Positions 17,375 to 27,315 of a stretch of 64,000 nt of DNA are shown here, piece after piece. The position numbers and the translations under genes are program-made. The notes below the pieces were generated by a model, which saw only the letters and a list, made by a program, of their open reading frames with translations, was not told where the DNA came from and did not search any database. The stretch covers positions 3,286,001 to 3,350,000 of the forward strand of contig NZ_CP194902.1 in assembly GCF_051027545.1 (NCBI RefSeq). Direction: 5' to 3'. Source of the stretch: Methylocaldum sp002005105. Its GTDB lineage: Bacteria; Pseudomonadota; Gammaproteobacteria; Methylococcales; Methylococcaceae. Position 1 is the stretch's first letter. Every line of letters begins with the position of its first letter.

Positions 17375-18397
17375 ATGGAAATTAAGCGATTAGACGGCAG
17401 CCGCAAGTCTGACTGGGATGCATTCGTAAATAATTGTACCGGGGCGAGTTTTTTTCATCGCGCCGGTTGGCAAGACGTCATCGAACGCGCCTTCGGCCAT
17501 GAAACCCACTATCTCTTTGCGGAAGAAAAGGGTCGGATCGTCGGGGTATTGCCGCTCGGCCACGTGAAAAGCTTTCTATTCGGTAATGCGCTGATATCGA
17601 ACCCCTTTTGCGTGTATGGCGGCGCCGCGACCGAATCCGATGCAGCGCGTAAAGCGCTGGAGCAGGCAGCCTGCGATCTTGCACGGGAACTCGAGGTGGA
17701 TTATCTGGAGCTTCGCAATCAAAAACCGCACGGTTCCGGGCGGCCGACCAAATCGCTCTATGTCACGTTCCGGAAAGCTCTGGATCCCGATCCCGAGAAG
17801 AATCTCGCCGCCGTTCCGCGTAAACAGCGCGCGATGATCCGAAAGGGCATTGCCGCCGGCTTAAGCAGCATCATCGATCCCGGTGTGGACCGGTTTTTCG
17901 GAGCCTATGCCGAGAGCGTCCGCAATCTCGGAACACCGGTATTTTCAAAACGCTATTTCGCAATCTTGAAGGACGTATTCGGCGATTCTTGCGAAATCCT
18001 CAGCATCGAGCATCAAGGGCGCGTTATCGCCAGCGTGATGAGTTTCTATTTTCGCGACGAGGTGCTCCCGTATTATGGCGGCGGAACCGAAGAAGCCAGG
18101 GATCTCAAGGGTAACGATTTCATGTACTGGGAGGTCATGCGGCGGGCGACGGAAAAAGACGTGCGGGTATTCGACTACGGTAGAAGCAAAGAAGGTACCG
18201 GCTCGTACCGATTCAAGACGCACTGGGGCTTCGAGCCCGAACCATTGGCTTACGAGTACGAGTTGGTGAAAGCGAAGGCGGTACCCGAGATAAATCCGCT
18301 CAATCCGAAATATCGATATTTCATCGCTGCATGGCAGCGTCTGCCTTTGCCGGTCAGCAATCTGGTGGGCCCCTGGATTTCCCGCAACCTCGGCTGA
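17375..18397 (+). CDS. XrtA-associated FemAB-like acyltransferase
   Basis: GNAT-fold FemAB family protein of 340 residues. In other settings these transfer aminoacyl groups to cell-wall precursors; here it could add an amino acid or acyl group to the polysaccharide. The features seen are the double GNAT layout with GASFFHRAGWQDVI at the start, the central basic KQRAMIRKG, and the C-terminal FDYGRSKEGTGSYRFK that is characteristic of the exosortase-associated subfamily. No signal peptide, so it acts in the cytoplasm. Confidence 0.9.
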   Translation: MEIKRLDGSRKSDWDAFVNNCTGASFFHRAGWQDVIERAFGHETHYLFAEEKGRIVGVLPLGHVKSFLFGNALISNPFCVYGGAATESDAARKALEQAACDLARELEVDYLELRNQKPHGSGRPTKSLYVTFRKALDPDPEKNLAAVPRKQRAMIRKGIAAGLSSIIDPGVDRFFGAYAESVRNLGTPVFSKRYFAILKDVFGDSCEILSIEHQGRVIASVMSFYFRDEVLPYYGGGTEEARDLKGNDFMYWEVMRRATEKDVRVFDYGRSKEGTGSYRFKTHWGFEPEPLAYEYELVKAKAVPEINPLNPKYRYFIAAWQRLPLPVSNLVGPWISRNLG

Positions 18398-18414
18398 ACG
18401 TTACGGCACCGCCT

Positions 18415-19611
18415 ATGAAGGAGATTTTGCTCCTCGCCCACAGGATTCCCTACCCGCCGAATAAAGGGGACAAGATACGATCCTTTCACTTGCTCAAATA
18501 TTTATCGGAGTCGTACCGCGTTCATCTCGGCGCGTTCGTGGACGATCCGAACGACTGGCGTTACGCATCCGATGTAAGAAATTTTTGCGGGGAAGCGTGT
18601 CTGCTTCCGCTGCACCCAGGACGCGCCAAACTCAAGAGCCTCAAGGGATTAGCGGTCGGACTCCCTTTAACCGTGCCTTATTATTCCGACGCTCGCATGA
18701 GCGCTTGGGTAGCCGGTATTTTGAAGCAGCGCCCCATTCATGCGGTCTTGGTGTTTTCGTCGGCGATGGCCCAATATGTGGTAGAGCATGCGTCGGTGCC
18801 GCGGATCATCGATTTCGTCGATGTCGATTCCGACAAATGGCGGCAATATGCAACCCAAAAAACCTGGCCGATGAATTGGGTTTACCGGCGGGAGGCGGCG
18901 TATTTGGCGCGCTATGACCGCAAGATCGCGAATTCGTTTAGCTGTTCTCTCTTCGTGTCGGAAAACGAGGCGAGCTTGTTCAAAGGCCTTGCTCCAGAAG
19001 TGAAAGAGCGGATTATGAGTATCGAGAACGGTGTCGACACGGCTTATTTTTCGGATAAAGCAGATTACGCCAATCCTTACGCGCCCGGCGAGCATGTCAT
19101 GGTATTCACCGGAGCTATGGATTATTGGGCCAACATCGACGCGGTCACTTGGTTTGCGCGCGATATATTTCCGGAAATTCGCCGCCAGATGGATACGGCG
19201 CGCTTTTACATCGTTGGTGCGCGCCCTACTGAGGCGGTCCGGAACCTCGCTCGCATCGAGGGTGTTGCAGTAACCGGTGCGGTTGAGGATGTGCGGCCTT
19301 TCCTGAAGCATGCCCGTTGTGCGGTTACGCCCTTGAGAATCGCACGAGGAATTCAGAACAAAGTGCTGGAGGCCATGGCGATGGGGAAATCCATCGTCTC
19401 CACTGGGGCGGCGATCGAAGGCATCGAAATCCAAAAACCTCTGGATCTTCTCGTTGCGGAGACTCCCTGGGAGTGGGCGGACACCGTCTCGAAGGCGCTT
19501 TGCGCCGACTCGCTGCCGTTTAAGTCCGAGAGAAACCGGGAGTTCGTTGTGCAGCGATACGGCTGGGCGAACAGTCTTCGCCGTCTGGGGGCGGTGCTGG
19601 AAGCAATATGA
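18415..19611 (+). CDS. XrtA-system glycosyltransferase (GT4, first of three operon types)
   Basis: GT-B glycosyltransferase of 398 residues. The N terminus HRIPYPPNKGDKIRSFHLLKYL is the hallmark of the exosortase-associated subfamily. A C-terminal GT4 donor domain has MDYWANIDAV, PLRIARGIQNKVLEAMAMG and EGIE. I start at the ATG at 18415, 17 bases after the FemAB stop; the frame is open further upstream, but there it overlaps FemAB. The stop overlaps the exosortase start by 4 bases. Confidence 0.9.
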   Translation: MKEILLLAHRIPYPPNKGDKIRSFHLLKYLSESYRVHLGAFVDDPNDWRYASDVRNFCGEACLLPLHPGRAKLKSLKGLAVGLPLTVPYYSDARMSAWVAGILKQRPIHAVLVFSSAMAQYVVEHASVPRIIDFVDVDSDKWRQYATQKTWPMNWVYRREAAYLARYDRKIANSFSCSLFVSENEASLFKGLAPEVKERIMSIENGVDTAYFSDKADYANPYAPGEHVMVFTGAMDYWANIDAVTWFARDIFPEIRRQMDTARFYIVGARPTEAVRNLARIEGVAVTGAVEDVRPFLKHARCAVTPLRIARGIQNKVLEAMAMGKSIVSTGAAIEGIEIQKPLDLLVAETPWEWADTVSKALCADSLPFKSERNREFVVQRYGWANSLRRLGAVLEAI

Positions 19612-21185
19612 AAATGAGTGTTGAAGCTTTGGCCGGCCCGCAACAAATCAATACGCCGGATTCGGCCGCCGAATGGCCCGCGGCATTATGGTTGACGAGC
19701 GTCGCCGTTCTGGCCTTGCTGGGAATTTATCATTCCACGTTCGCATCGATGGTCGCCATCTGGTGGCGTTCGGAGACTTTCGCGCATGGTTTCATCATCT
19801 TTCCGGTAAGCATCTGGCTTATCTGGCGGGAGCGGTGCGAACTAGCCCGGATAATCCCGTACCCGGACTATCGGGCCTTGCCGCTTTTGATTTCTCTTGG
19901 ATTCGCATGGCTTGCGGCGCGGCTCGTCGACGTCCTCGTGATTGAGCAATTGATGTTGATCGGCATGATTCCAGTGTTGATCTGGCTGCTTCTGGGCTGG
20001 ACCGTGCTGACCAAATTGGCGTTTCCCCTTGGGTTCCTGCTATTCGCCGTACCGACCGGCGAGGCGCTTGTTCCGATTTTGATGGAGTTTACCGCCGACT
20101 TCACGGTTAAGATGCTCCAGATCACCCGTATTCCGGTTTACCGGGAAGGGACTTTTTTCAGCATACCCAGCGGCGATTGGTCGGTCGTCGAAGCCTGCAG
20201 CGGCATACGCTACCTGATCGCCTCGATTACGCTCGGTTTCCTTTATGCCTATTTGAGCTACCGCTCAATGGTTCGCAGAATGGCATTCATCGTGCTGGCC
20301 CTATGTTTTCCGATAATTGCCAATGGATTGCGAGCTTACATGATCGTGATGATAGGCCATCTGAGCGGAATGAAGCTCGCGGTAGGCGTAGACCATGTGA
20401 TCTATGGGTGGATATTTTTCGGTATCGTCATGCTATTCATGTTTTGGATCGGCTCGTTTTGGACCGAACCTCCGCAGAGGAGCGCCGAGTTGCCGTCTTT
20501 TATGACAAAAATTCCGGAGCGTCGTGCTAATGCCGTTCGCCTTGCAGCAACTGCCGGCATAGCTTTGGTCATTTCGGTATTCTGGCCGGCTCGAGCAGCC
20601 TACATCGATTCGCTGGCTGATCACATAGCTGCATCCGTGAAGGTCGAGCTGCCACAGGCAGCCGGTTTTTGGCAAACTGCCGAGGCCTTCACGGAATGGG
20701 AGCCTTCCTACGTAGGGCCGAATGCCAAAGCCAAGGCGTTTTATCGCAGTGGCGCCGACACAGTCGGCCTATACGTGATGTATTACCGCCATCAAAAACA
20801 AGGCGGCGAACTTATCAATTCGCAAAACGTTCTCGTTTCCCCCGAAGACCGGCAGGTCTGGAAGATGCCCGAAGAAAAGCCGATGAAAGCCCGGCTGAAC
20901 GGTGCTCCCGGCACAGTCCTGCAAGGACGGCTTCATTCACCCACGCAGCGATTGCTGACCTGGCGCTGGAACCGGATATCGGGACGGTATACGACAAACG
21001 ACTATATCGGGAAATTGCTCGAAGCCAAGGACAAGCTTTTGGGCGCTGTGAAGGACGGTGCGGCTGTGATCCTCGTTACACCGTACGAAGATGATGTCCG
21101 GACGGCTTCCGAGGTGTTGCAGCGTTTCGTCGATGAGATGTTGCCGTCGGTCGATCGTAATCTGAACGATGCGGCCCAATCGTAA
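19608..21185 (+). CDS. xrtA: Exosortase A fused to an EpsI domain
   Basis: Multi-pass membrane cysteine transpeptidase-like enzyme that recognises C-terminal PEP-CTERM signals on exported proteins, cleaves them and is thought to attach the product to a lipid or glycan. It has 525 residues. Residues about 30-290 are the exosortase with eight or so helices and the predicted triad Cys197 (EACSGIR), Arg242 (NGLRAY) and His263 (DHVIYGW). Residues about 310-525 form a periplasmic EpsI domain, a fusion typical of exosortase A. No PEP-CTERM protein is encoded in the window. Confidence 0.95.
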   Translation: MKMSVEALAGPQQINTPDSAAEWPAALWLTSVAVLALLGIYHSTFASMVAIWWRSETFAHGFIIFPVSIWLIWRERCELARIIPYPDYRALPLLISLGFAWLAARLVDVLVIEQLMLIGMIPVLIWLLLGWTVLTKLAFPLGFLLFAVPTGEALVPILMEFTADFTVKMLQITRIPVYREGTFFSIPSGDWSVVEACSGIRYLIASITLGFLYAYLSYRSMVRRMAFIVLALCFPIIANGLRAYMIVMIGHLSGMKLAVGVDHVIYGWIFFGIVMLFMFWIGSFWTEPPQRSAELPSFMTKIPERRANAVRLAATAGIALVISVFWPARAAYIDSLADHIAASVKVELPQAAGFWQTAEAFTEWEPSYVGPNAKAKAFYRSGADTVGLYVMYYRHQKQGGELINSQNVLVSPEDRQVWKMPEEKPMKARLNGAPGTVLQGRLHSPTQRLLTWRWNRISGRYTTNDYIGKLLEAKDKLLGAVKDGAAVILVTPYEDDVRTASEVLQRFVDEMLPSVDRNLNDAAQS

Positions 21186-21189
21186 CCCG

Positions 21190-22332
21190 ATGAAGTCGCC
21201 GCTGGTCGCACATATCATCTACCGCTTGGGTGTCGGCGGCTTGGAAAACGGCCTGGTGAATCTGATAAACCGGACACCGCCGGACCGTTACCGACACGCT
21301 GTTATCTGTCTTAAGGATGCGACCGACTTCAGGCAGCGTGTTGCCGGAGACGTTCCAGTTTATGAGCTAAACCGGAGCGAGGGCCAGGATTTTAAGGTTT
21401 ACGCGCGGGTTTACCGGTTGCTGTGCCAGCTCAGACCGGCCATCGTGCATACCCGCAACCTCGCGGCATTGGAGTGTCAAATGCCCGCCTGGTTCGCGGG
21501 CACTCCGGTGCGGGTACACGGCGAACACGGGTGGGATGTGTTCGATCCGGACGGAACGAACCGCAAGTATCAGTGGCTGCGACGATTCTTGAAGCCGCTT
21601 GTGCATCGTTACGTCCCATTATCGTGCCATCTGGAATCTTATCTCCGGGAAAGGATCAGGGTTCCCGACAAGAAGATGGCCCGTATCTGCAACGGTGTCG
21701 ACACATCGGTATTTCATCCGGCGCCGGACGGCAAGCCTTCGATAGCGGATTGCCCATTTCAAAGCCGAGAGGGGCAAATACTGATCGGCACGGTGGGTCG
21801 CATGCACGGTGTCAAGGATCAGATCACTCTGGTAAAAGCCTTCATAGGTTTGCTCGAATGGCGGCCCGAACTTCGTGCGAAACTGCGCTTGCTCCTCGTG
21901 GGGGATGGACCTTTGCGCGAACAAGCACGGCAAATGCTGGAATCGGCAGCCTTGGAGCGTTTGGCCTGGCTGCCCGGTGAGCGTTCCGACATCGCCGACA
22001 TCCTGCGCGGCTTGGATATTTTCGTACTCCCCTCCCGGGCAGAGGGCATATCGAACACGATCCTAGAGGCGATGGCTTCCGGCTTGCCGGTCATCGCTAC
22101 CGAGGTCGGCGGTAACCCGGAACTGGTCGTGAACGGCGTTACCGGAATGTTGGTGCCCAAGGAAGATCCCGGCGCGATGACAACCGCGTTAGAAACCTAT
22201 CTGAACGATCCGGGGATGATCACAGCTCACGGAACTGCGGGGCAAAAGCGCGTGGTCGAATCGTTCAGTTTGGACGGAATGGTCAGCCGTTATCTCGCCC
22301 TTTATGACGAATTATTGAATACAAGGCATTGA
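21190..22332 (+). CDS. XrtA-system glycosyltransferase (GT4, second type)
   Basis: GT-B glycosyltransferase of 380 residues from the ATG at 21190. An earlier ATG at 21169 overlaps xrtA by 17 bases and adds seven residues; neither has a clear ribosome-binding site. The subfamily start HIIYRLGVGGLENGLVNLIN, the hinge GTVGRMHGVKDQ and the donor-site PSRAEGISNTILEAMASG are all present. Adds a sugar to the lipid-linked repeat unit in the cytoplasm. Confidence 0.9.
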   Translation: MKSPLVAHIIYRLGVGGLENGLVNLINRTPPDRYRHAVICLKDATDFRQRVAGDVPVYELNRSEGQDFKVYARVYRLLCQLRPAIVHTRNLAALECQMPAWFAGTPVRVHGEHGWDVFDPDGTNRKYQWLRRFLKPLVHRYVPLSCHLESYLRERIRVPDKKMARICNGVDTSVFHPAPDGKPSIADCPFQSREGQILIGTVGRMHGVKDQITLVKAFIGLLEWRPELRAKLRLLLVGDGPLREQARQMLESAALERLAWLPGERSDIADILRGLDIFVLPSRAEGISNTILEAMASGLPVIATEVGGNPELVVNGVTGMLVPKEDPGAMTTALETYLNDPGMITAHGTAGQKRVVESFSLDGMVSRYLALYDELLNTRH

Positions 22333-22344
22333 GGAACTAACAGT

Positions 22345-24237
22345 ATGTGTGGAATCGTTGGCATCTTCGACAGGTTCGGGCGGGAAGAGATCGACCGCGA
22401 ACTGCTCGGACGCATGAACGAAAGCCAATACCATAGAGGTCCCGACGAAGGTGGCCTGCATACTGAGCCGGGACTCGGATTCGGTCACAGGCGACTTTCC
22501 ATCATCGATCTTTCGAACGGGCAACAGCCGCTTTTCAATAAAGACAAAAGCGTTGTCGCCACTTATAACGGCGAAATCTATAACTTTCAGGATATACGCG
22601 CCGAGTTGGAGACCCTCGGTTACCAGTTCGAGACTCACTGCGACACGGAAGTCATCGTCTACGCATGGGAGGCTTGGGGCGAGTCCTGCGTGGACCGGTT
22701 TCGCGGCATGTTCGCGTTCGCCATTTGGGACCGCCCGCGCGAGACGCTGTTCCTGGCTCGGGACCGGTTAGGCGTGAAACCGCTTTATTATGCCGATCTC
22801 CCCAACGGCAAATTTGTCTTCGGCTCGGAATTGAAAGCTTTGCTGTTCCATCCGGACGTGCCGCGGAAAATCGACCCCACCGCGGTAGAAGATTATTTCG
22901 CCTATGGCTATGTGCCCGACCCGAAAAGCATCTTTAGCGGCGTCCAGAAACTGGCTCCGGGCTTTCGTCTGACCCTCAAGCGCGGCGAGCCGAAGTGCCG
23001 GCCGGAATGCTACTGGGATGTACCGTTTGCAGCGGCCGGCAGCATGACCGAAGGACATGCGCGGGAAGAGCTTATCAACCGGTTGCAAGAAGCTGTCCGT
23101 ATACGGCTGGTGGCCGACGTTCCTCTGGGAGCTTTCTTGTCCGGAGGGGTCGATTCGAGTGCCGTCGTGGCCATGATGGCGGGCTTATCCGCCGATCCGG
23201 TCAATACCTGCTCGATCTCTTTCGGCGATCCCGCGTTTAACGAGGCGCGGTATGCGGAGATGGTGGCGGAACGTTATCGCACACGTCATCGTGTGAAACA
23301 GGTCGATCCGGACGATTTCTCGTTGATCGACCGGCTTGCAGGGTTGTACGACGAGCCCTATGCCGACAGCTCGGCGCTGCCGACCTATCGCGTGTGCGAA
23401 TTGGCGCGCCAGGAGGTTACGGTGGCGCTGTCGGGAGATGGGGGCGACGAAAATTTGGCCGGTTATCGCCGCTATCGCTGGCACACGTATGAGGAGAGAA
23501 TTCGTTCGTTTTTGCCGCTAGGCGTTCGCCGTCCGCTGTTCGGGCTGCTCGGCCGGGTTTATCCCAAAGCCGATTGGGCGCCGAAAGTTTTTCGGGCCAA
23601 AACCACCTTCGAGTCCTTAGCCCGCGACTCGGTCGAAGGCTACTTCCATACGGTTTCGGTTCTGCCGGACAGCTTGCGTCAGGGCAAGATCTTCAGCGCC
23701 GGGTTCAAGCGCAGTCTTCAAGGCTATCAGGCTGTCGAAGTGCTCCGCCATCACGCCGAGTCGGCTCCGACTCGGCACCCGTTGTCGCTGGTGCAGTACT
23801 TGGACATGAAAACCTACCTGCCCGGGGACATCCTCACGAAAGTCGACCGAGCGAGCATGGCGCACGCCTTGGAAGTTCGCGTGCCGCTGCTGGACCACAA
23901 GCTCGTCGAATGGATTTCGGGACTCCCACCCGATCTCAAGCTTAGAGGCAGGGAGGGAAAATATGTATTCAAGAAGTCGATGGAACCTCACTTGCCGGAC
24001 GACATTCTTTACCGCCCAAAAATGGGATTCGCCGTGCCATTGGCCGCTTGGTTCAGGGGGCCGCTCAAACAAAGGATCCGCGATGCCGTACTGGGATCCG
24101 CCATGGCGGAATCGGGCGTGTTCGAGATGGATTTTCTCAAGACTATGCTCGACCAGCACCAGTCGGGTTTGCGCGATTACAGCGCAGGCTTATGGTCGCT
24201 GTTGATGTACGAATCTTTCCTACGCCGATACGCCTGA
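22345..24237 (+). CDS. XrtA-system asparagine synthase-like amidotransferase
   Basis: Glutamine-dependent amidotransferase of 630 residues that probably amidates a carboxyl group of a sugar or peptide in the polysaccharide. The N-terminal glutaminase is intact: MCGIVGIFD with nucleophile Cys2, RGPDEGG near residue 33, and GHRRLSIID. The ATP-pyrophosphatase domain has the PP-loop LSGGVDSS near residue 264. GAGGAA ribosome-binding site 8 bases before the ATG. The subfamily is regularly found in exosortase-A operons. Confidence 0.92.
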   Translation: MCGIVGIFDRFGREEIDRELLGRMNESQYHRGPDEGGLHTEPGLGFGHRRLSIIDLSNGQQPLFNKDKSVVATYNGEIYNFQDIRAELETLGYQFETHCDTEVIVYAWEAWGESCVDRFRGMFAFAIWDRPRETLFLARDRLGVKPLYYADLPNGKFVFGSELKALLFHPDVPRKIDPTAVEDYFAYGYVPDPKSIFSGVQKLAPGFRLTLKRGEPKCRPECYWDVPFAAAGSMTEGHAREELINRLQEAVRIRLVADVPLGAFLSGGVDSSAVVAMMAGLSADPVNTCSISFGDPAFNEARYAEMVAERYRTRHRVKQVDPDDFSLIDRLAGLYDEPYADSSALPTYRVCELARQEVTVALSGDGGDENLAGYRRYRWHTYEERIRSFLPLGVRRPLFGLLGRVYPKADWAPKVFRAKTTFESLARDSVEGYFHTVSVLPDSLRQGKIFSAGFKRSLQGYQAVEVLRHHAESAPTRHPLSLVQYLDMKTYLPGDILTKVDRASMAHALEVRVPLLDHKLVEWISGLPPDLKLRGREGKYVFKKSMEPHLPDDILYRPKMGFAVPLAAWFRGPLKQRIRDAVLGSAMAESGVFEMDFLKTMLDQHQSGLRDYSAGLWSLLMYESFLRRYA

Positions 24238-24258
24238 CCAAGTTAACGAAAGGCAGCC

Positions 24259-25470
24259 ATGCGTATTCTTCATATACTTGATCATTCGATCCCATTACAT
24301 AGCGGCTACACGTTCAGAACGCGCGCTATCTTGGAGCACCAGCGCGCTCTGGGCTTCGAAACCTTTCACATCACCTCGGCGAAGCACAAGGGACCCGACG
24401 TGCTGGTCGAGGAAGTGGACGGTTTTCGTTTTTACCGAACGGCCCAACCGAAAAGTTTTTTTTCCACCCTGCCTGTGCTGAACCAATTTTCAATCATCAA
24501 CAGTCTGGCGGAACGAGTCGGCGAAGCCGTGGAAGAAGTCAAACCCGATATCATCCACGCCCATTCGCCCGTATTGAACGGATTGGCAGCTTTGCGCGTG
24601 GCGCAATGGTTTTCCCTTCCCGTCGTGTACGAATGTCGAGCCTTCTGGGAAGATGCCGCAGTCGACCACAGGACATGCCGAGAGGGAGGTTTGCGCTACC
24701 GCGTAACCCGGTCGCTCGAGACTTACGTCTTCAGAAGGGCCAATGCAGTAACGACGATCTGCGAAGGACTCAAGAGAGACATCGTCGAAAGAGGCATTCC
24801 AGAGCAAAACGTTACGGTCATACCCAATGCCGTCGATATTAACCGCTTTTCCCTGAGCGGTCCGGCAGACGCAGAGTTGAAGAAGCAACTGGGGTTAGAG
24901 GAAAACCTTGTTCTCGGGTTTATCGGGTCGTTCTACGCGTACGAGGGCCTGATGTTGCTGCTGGAGGCTCTGCTTAGAATTCTCGAAGTCAATCCCGAGG
25001 TTCGGCTTCTCTTGGTGGGCGGCGGTCCCCAGGAGAATCTGCTCAAGCAGCGCGCGCAAGAGCTCGGGTTGTCCCAGAAAGTGATCTTTTCCGGTCGCGT
25101 TCCCCATGACCAGGTTCAGAAGTATTACGACCAGGTGGATCTGTTCGTATATCCCCGCATGTCCATGCGCTTGACCGAGTTGGTTACGCCATTGAAGCCG
25201 CTGGAAGCCCTGGCTCACGGAAAGTTGGTCATCGCGTCCGATGTGGGCGGTCATCGGGAATTGATTCGACACGGAGAGACCGGATGGTTATTCAAGGCAG
25301 GCGATCCGGGCGCCTTGGCCGACATGGTGGTAAGCGCGCTGAATCGCCGGGACGAGTGGTCACGGTTTAGAGTCGCCGGCCGGGAGTACGTGGAGCGAGA
25401 ACGCACTTGGGCGCACAGCGTTTCGCGCTATAAGCCGATTTATGAAAGCCTGCTGAACCGGAGTAACTGA
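24259..25470 (+). CDS. XrtA-associated glycosyltransferase (GT4, third type)
   Basis: GT-B glycosyltransferase of 403 residues. The N-terminal ILDHSIPLHSGYTFRTRAIL and VYECRAFWEDAAVD segments are typical of the exosortase-A glycosyltransferase usually found beside the amidotransferase. The donor domain contains GSFYAYEG, LVGGGPQE, and YPRMSMRLTELVTPLKPLEA, where the usual EGxxxxxLEAMA is replaced by the LVTPLKPLEALA form known in this group. It ends 2 bases before the next gene. Confidence 0.9.
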   Translation: MRILHILDHSIPLHSGYTFRTRAILEHQRALGFETFHITSAKHKGPDVLVEEVDGFRFYRTAQPKSFFSTLPVLNQFSIINSLAERVGEAVEEVKPDIIHAHSPVLNGLAALRVAQWFSLPVVYECRAFWEDAAVDHRTCREGGLRYRVTRSLETYVFRRANAVTTICEGLKRDIVERGIPEQNVTVIPNAVDINRFSLSGPADAELKKQLGLEENLVLGFIGSFYAYEGLMLLLEALLRILEVNPEVRLLLVGGGPQENLLKQRAQELGLSQKVIFSGRVPHDQVQKYYDQVDLFVYPRMSMRLTELVTPLKPLEALAHGKLVIASDVGGHRELIRHGETGWLFKAGDPGALADMVVSALNRRDEWSRFRVAGREYVERERTWAHSVSRYKPIYESLLNRSN

Positions 25471-25472
25471 TC

Positions 25473-27308
25473 ATGCAGGACATGCTGGGTTGGTATCAGG
25501 TACCCGCAGATCAGGAAACTACCGCGGATTTTCTCAAGAGATTCCAGGACCGTAGCGGTCGACCCGATTCGGTCCGTGCCGTGATCGGCGAAAGGGCGGG
25601 CTGCGTGGGACCTAAAGCGTCGCTCTATCAATCGAGTGACGGCTCGATCACGACGGTCGTCAGCGGTCGGCCTTACTGGACCAATCGGCGCTATGCGCAA
25701 ATGGCGACGGGTAACGGCATGGCTCAGTCGGTTGTGGAAGCGTATCGTGCCGACCCTGAAGGGTTTCTCCGAGACCTGCGCGGGAGTTTCGTGCTCGCCG
25801 TCATCGACGTTAACGCGCAGAGCGTAATGCTGGCGCTTGACCGCATCGGACAGCGCCACCTTTTTTATGCCGTTACGCCGGCAGGGCTGGTGTTCGGGAC
25901 TCGCGCGGATGATCTGGTCCGTCATCCCGGCGTGAATACTGAGCTCTCTCTGCAAGCGCTGTTCGATTACGTCTATTTCCATCACTGTCCGAGTCCCGGC
26001 TCCATTTATACGAAAGTCTACAAACTCGAGGGAGGCGAATGCCTCGTTTGGCGCGACGGTTCGGTGAGCCGCCGCTATTATTGGCTGCCCGAATTCAGGG
26101 AGGACAGCGATGCCACTGTCGAGCGCGAAGGAACAAAACTTTTGGAACTTCTTACCGAGGCGGTGCGGCGGGAAACGCACGGCGCGTCCAAGATCGGCGC
26201 TTTCCTGAGCGGCGGACTCGACAGCTCTACGGTCTCCGGGCTATTGGCTCGAGAGAGCGAAGGTGAGGCCGATACGTTTTCCATCGGTTTTCCCGTAGAA
26301 GGCTATGACGAAATCGCCTATGCGCGCACCGCCGCCAGACATTTCAATACCCGTCAGCACGAATACTATTTAACGCCGGCTGATGCGGTGACCGCCATCC
26401 CCTTGGTGGCTGCGGCATGCGACGAGCCTTTCGGCAACTCATCGGCCTTGCCGGCCTATTTTTGCGCAAAGCTGGCGCGCGAGCATGGCGTGGATCGCTT
26501 ATTGGGTGGCGATGGCGGTGATGAGCTTTTCGCCGGTAACGAGCGTTATGCCAAGCAGCTGCTGTTCGAATATTTCTGGGAAGTGCCTTCTCCGTTGAGG
26601 AAAACGTTCGAGTCGGCTTTGAATCGAATCCCACCCGCATTGCAGAAAGGTATCGTCCGAAAAGCCGGGCGTTACGTCGAGCAAGCCGGTACACCGCTGC
26701 CGGATCGGCTACAGGATTACAATTTCCTGCACCGCCACGATGTGAATGAGATATTCCATCCGGATCTCCTGGCATCGATCGATGTCGGCGCGCCTCTGTC
26801 GATCCAGCGGGCATGTTACCGCAGGCCAAAGGAAGCCTCTCCGCTTAACCGGATGCTTTATCTGGATTGGAAAATCACGCTGCACGACAATGACTTGGTC
26901 AAGGTCAACCGGATGTGCGAGCTGGCAGGGGTCGAGGTGGCCTATCCCATGCTGGACGATGCCGTGATCGAGTTGTCTTGCAGGATTCCTTCTAAAACCA
27001 AGCTGAAGGCCAATAACCTGAGATGGTTCTACAAACGGGCAATGCACGGATTTCTGCCGGCCGAGATCATCAACAAATCCAAACACGGTTTCGGTTTGCC
27101 TTTCGGCATCTGGCTGCAGAATCATGAGGAGCTCAAAGCACTTGCCTACGGCAGCATTCAGCAACTCAAAGGGCGCGGCTATTTCCGGGCGGAATTCCTG
27201 GATCACGCTATCGCCATGCACCAGTCGGTTCACGCCGCCTACTACGGCGAACTGATTTGGGTGCTGATGATGCTGGAACAGTGGTTCCAAACCCGTGCCA
27301 TCCGTTAA
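25473..27308 (+). CDS. Asparagine synthetase-like protein lacking the glutaminase Cys
   Basis: 611-residue AsnB paralogue. The C-terminal synthetase domain is intact: PP-loop LSGGLDSS near residue 245, GGDGGDELFAGN near residue 346, and the late KSKHGFGLPFG. The N-terminal region keeps the glutaminase length and part of the fold, but starts MQDMLGWYQ instead of MCG, so the catalytic Cys2 and the RGPD motif are missing. It therefore cannot take ammonia from glutamine by itself. It might use free ammonia or another amine, or borrow ammonia from the partner at 22345. The start is fixed by the tight 2-base gap after the upstream stop. Confidence 0.85.
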   Translation: MQDMLGWYQVPADQETTADFLKRFQDRSGRPDSVRAVIGERAGCVGPKASLYQSSDGSITTVVSGRPYWTNRRYAQMATGNGMAQSVVEAYRADPEGFLRDLRGSFVLAVIDVNAQSVMLALDRIGQRHLFYAVTPAGLVFGTRADDLVRHPGVNTELSLQALFDYVYFHHCPSPGSIYTKVYKLEGGECLVWRDGSVSRRYYWLPEFREDSDATVEREGTKLLELLTEAVRRETHGASKIGAFLSGGLDSSTVSGLLARESEGEADTFSIGFPVEGYDEIAYARTAARHFNTRQHEYYLTPADAVTAIPLVAAACDEPFGNSSALPAYFCAKLAREHGVDRLLGGDGGDELFAGNERYAKQLLFEYFWEVPSPLRKTFESALNRIPPALQKGIVRKAGRYVEQAGTPLPDRLQDYNFLHRHDVNEIFHPDLLASIDVGAPLSIQRACYRRPKEASPLNRMLYLDWKITLHDNDLVKVNRMCELAGVEVAYPMLDDAVIELSCRIPSKTKLKANNLRWFYKRAMHGFLPAEIINKSKHGFGLPFGIWLQNHEELKALAYGSIQQLKGRGYFRAEFLDHAIAMHQSVHAAYYGELIWVLMMLEQWFQTRAIR

Positions 27309-27315
27309 TCCTGCA

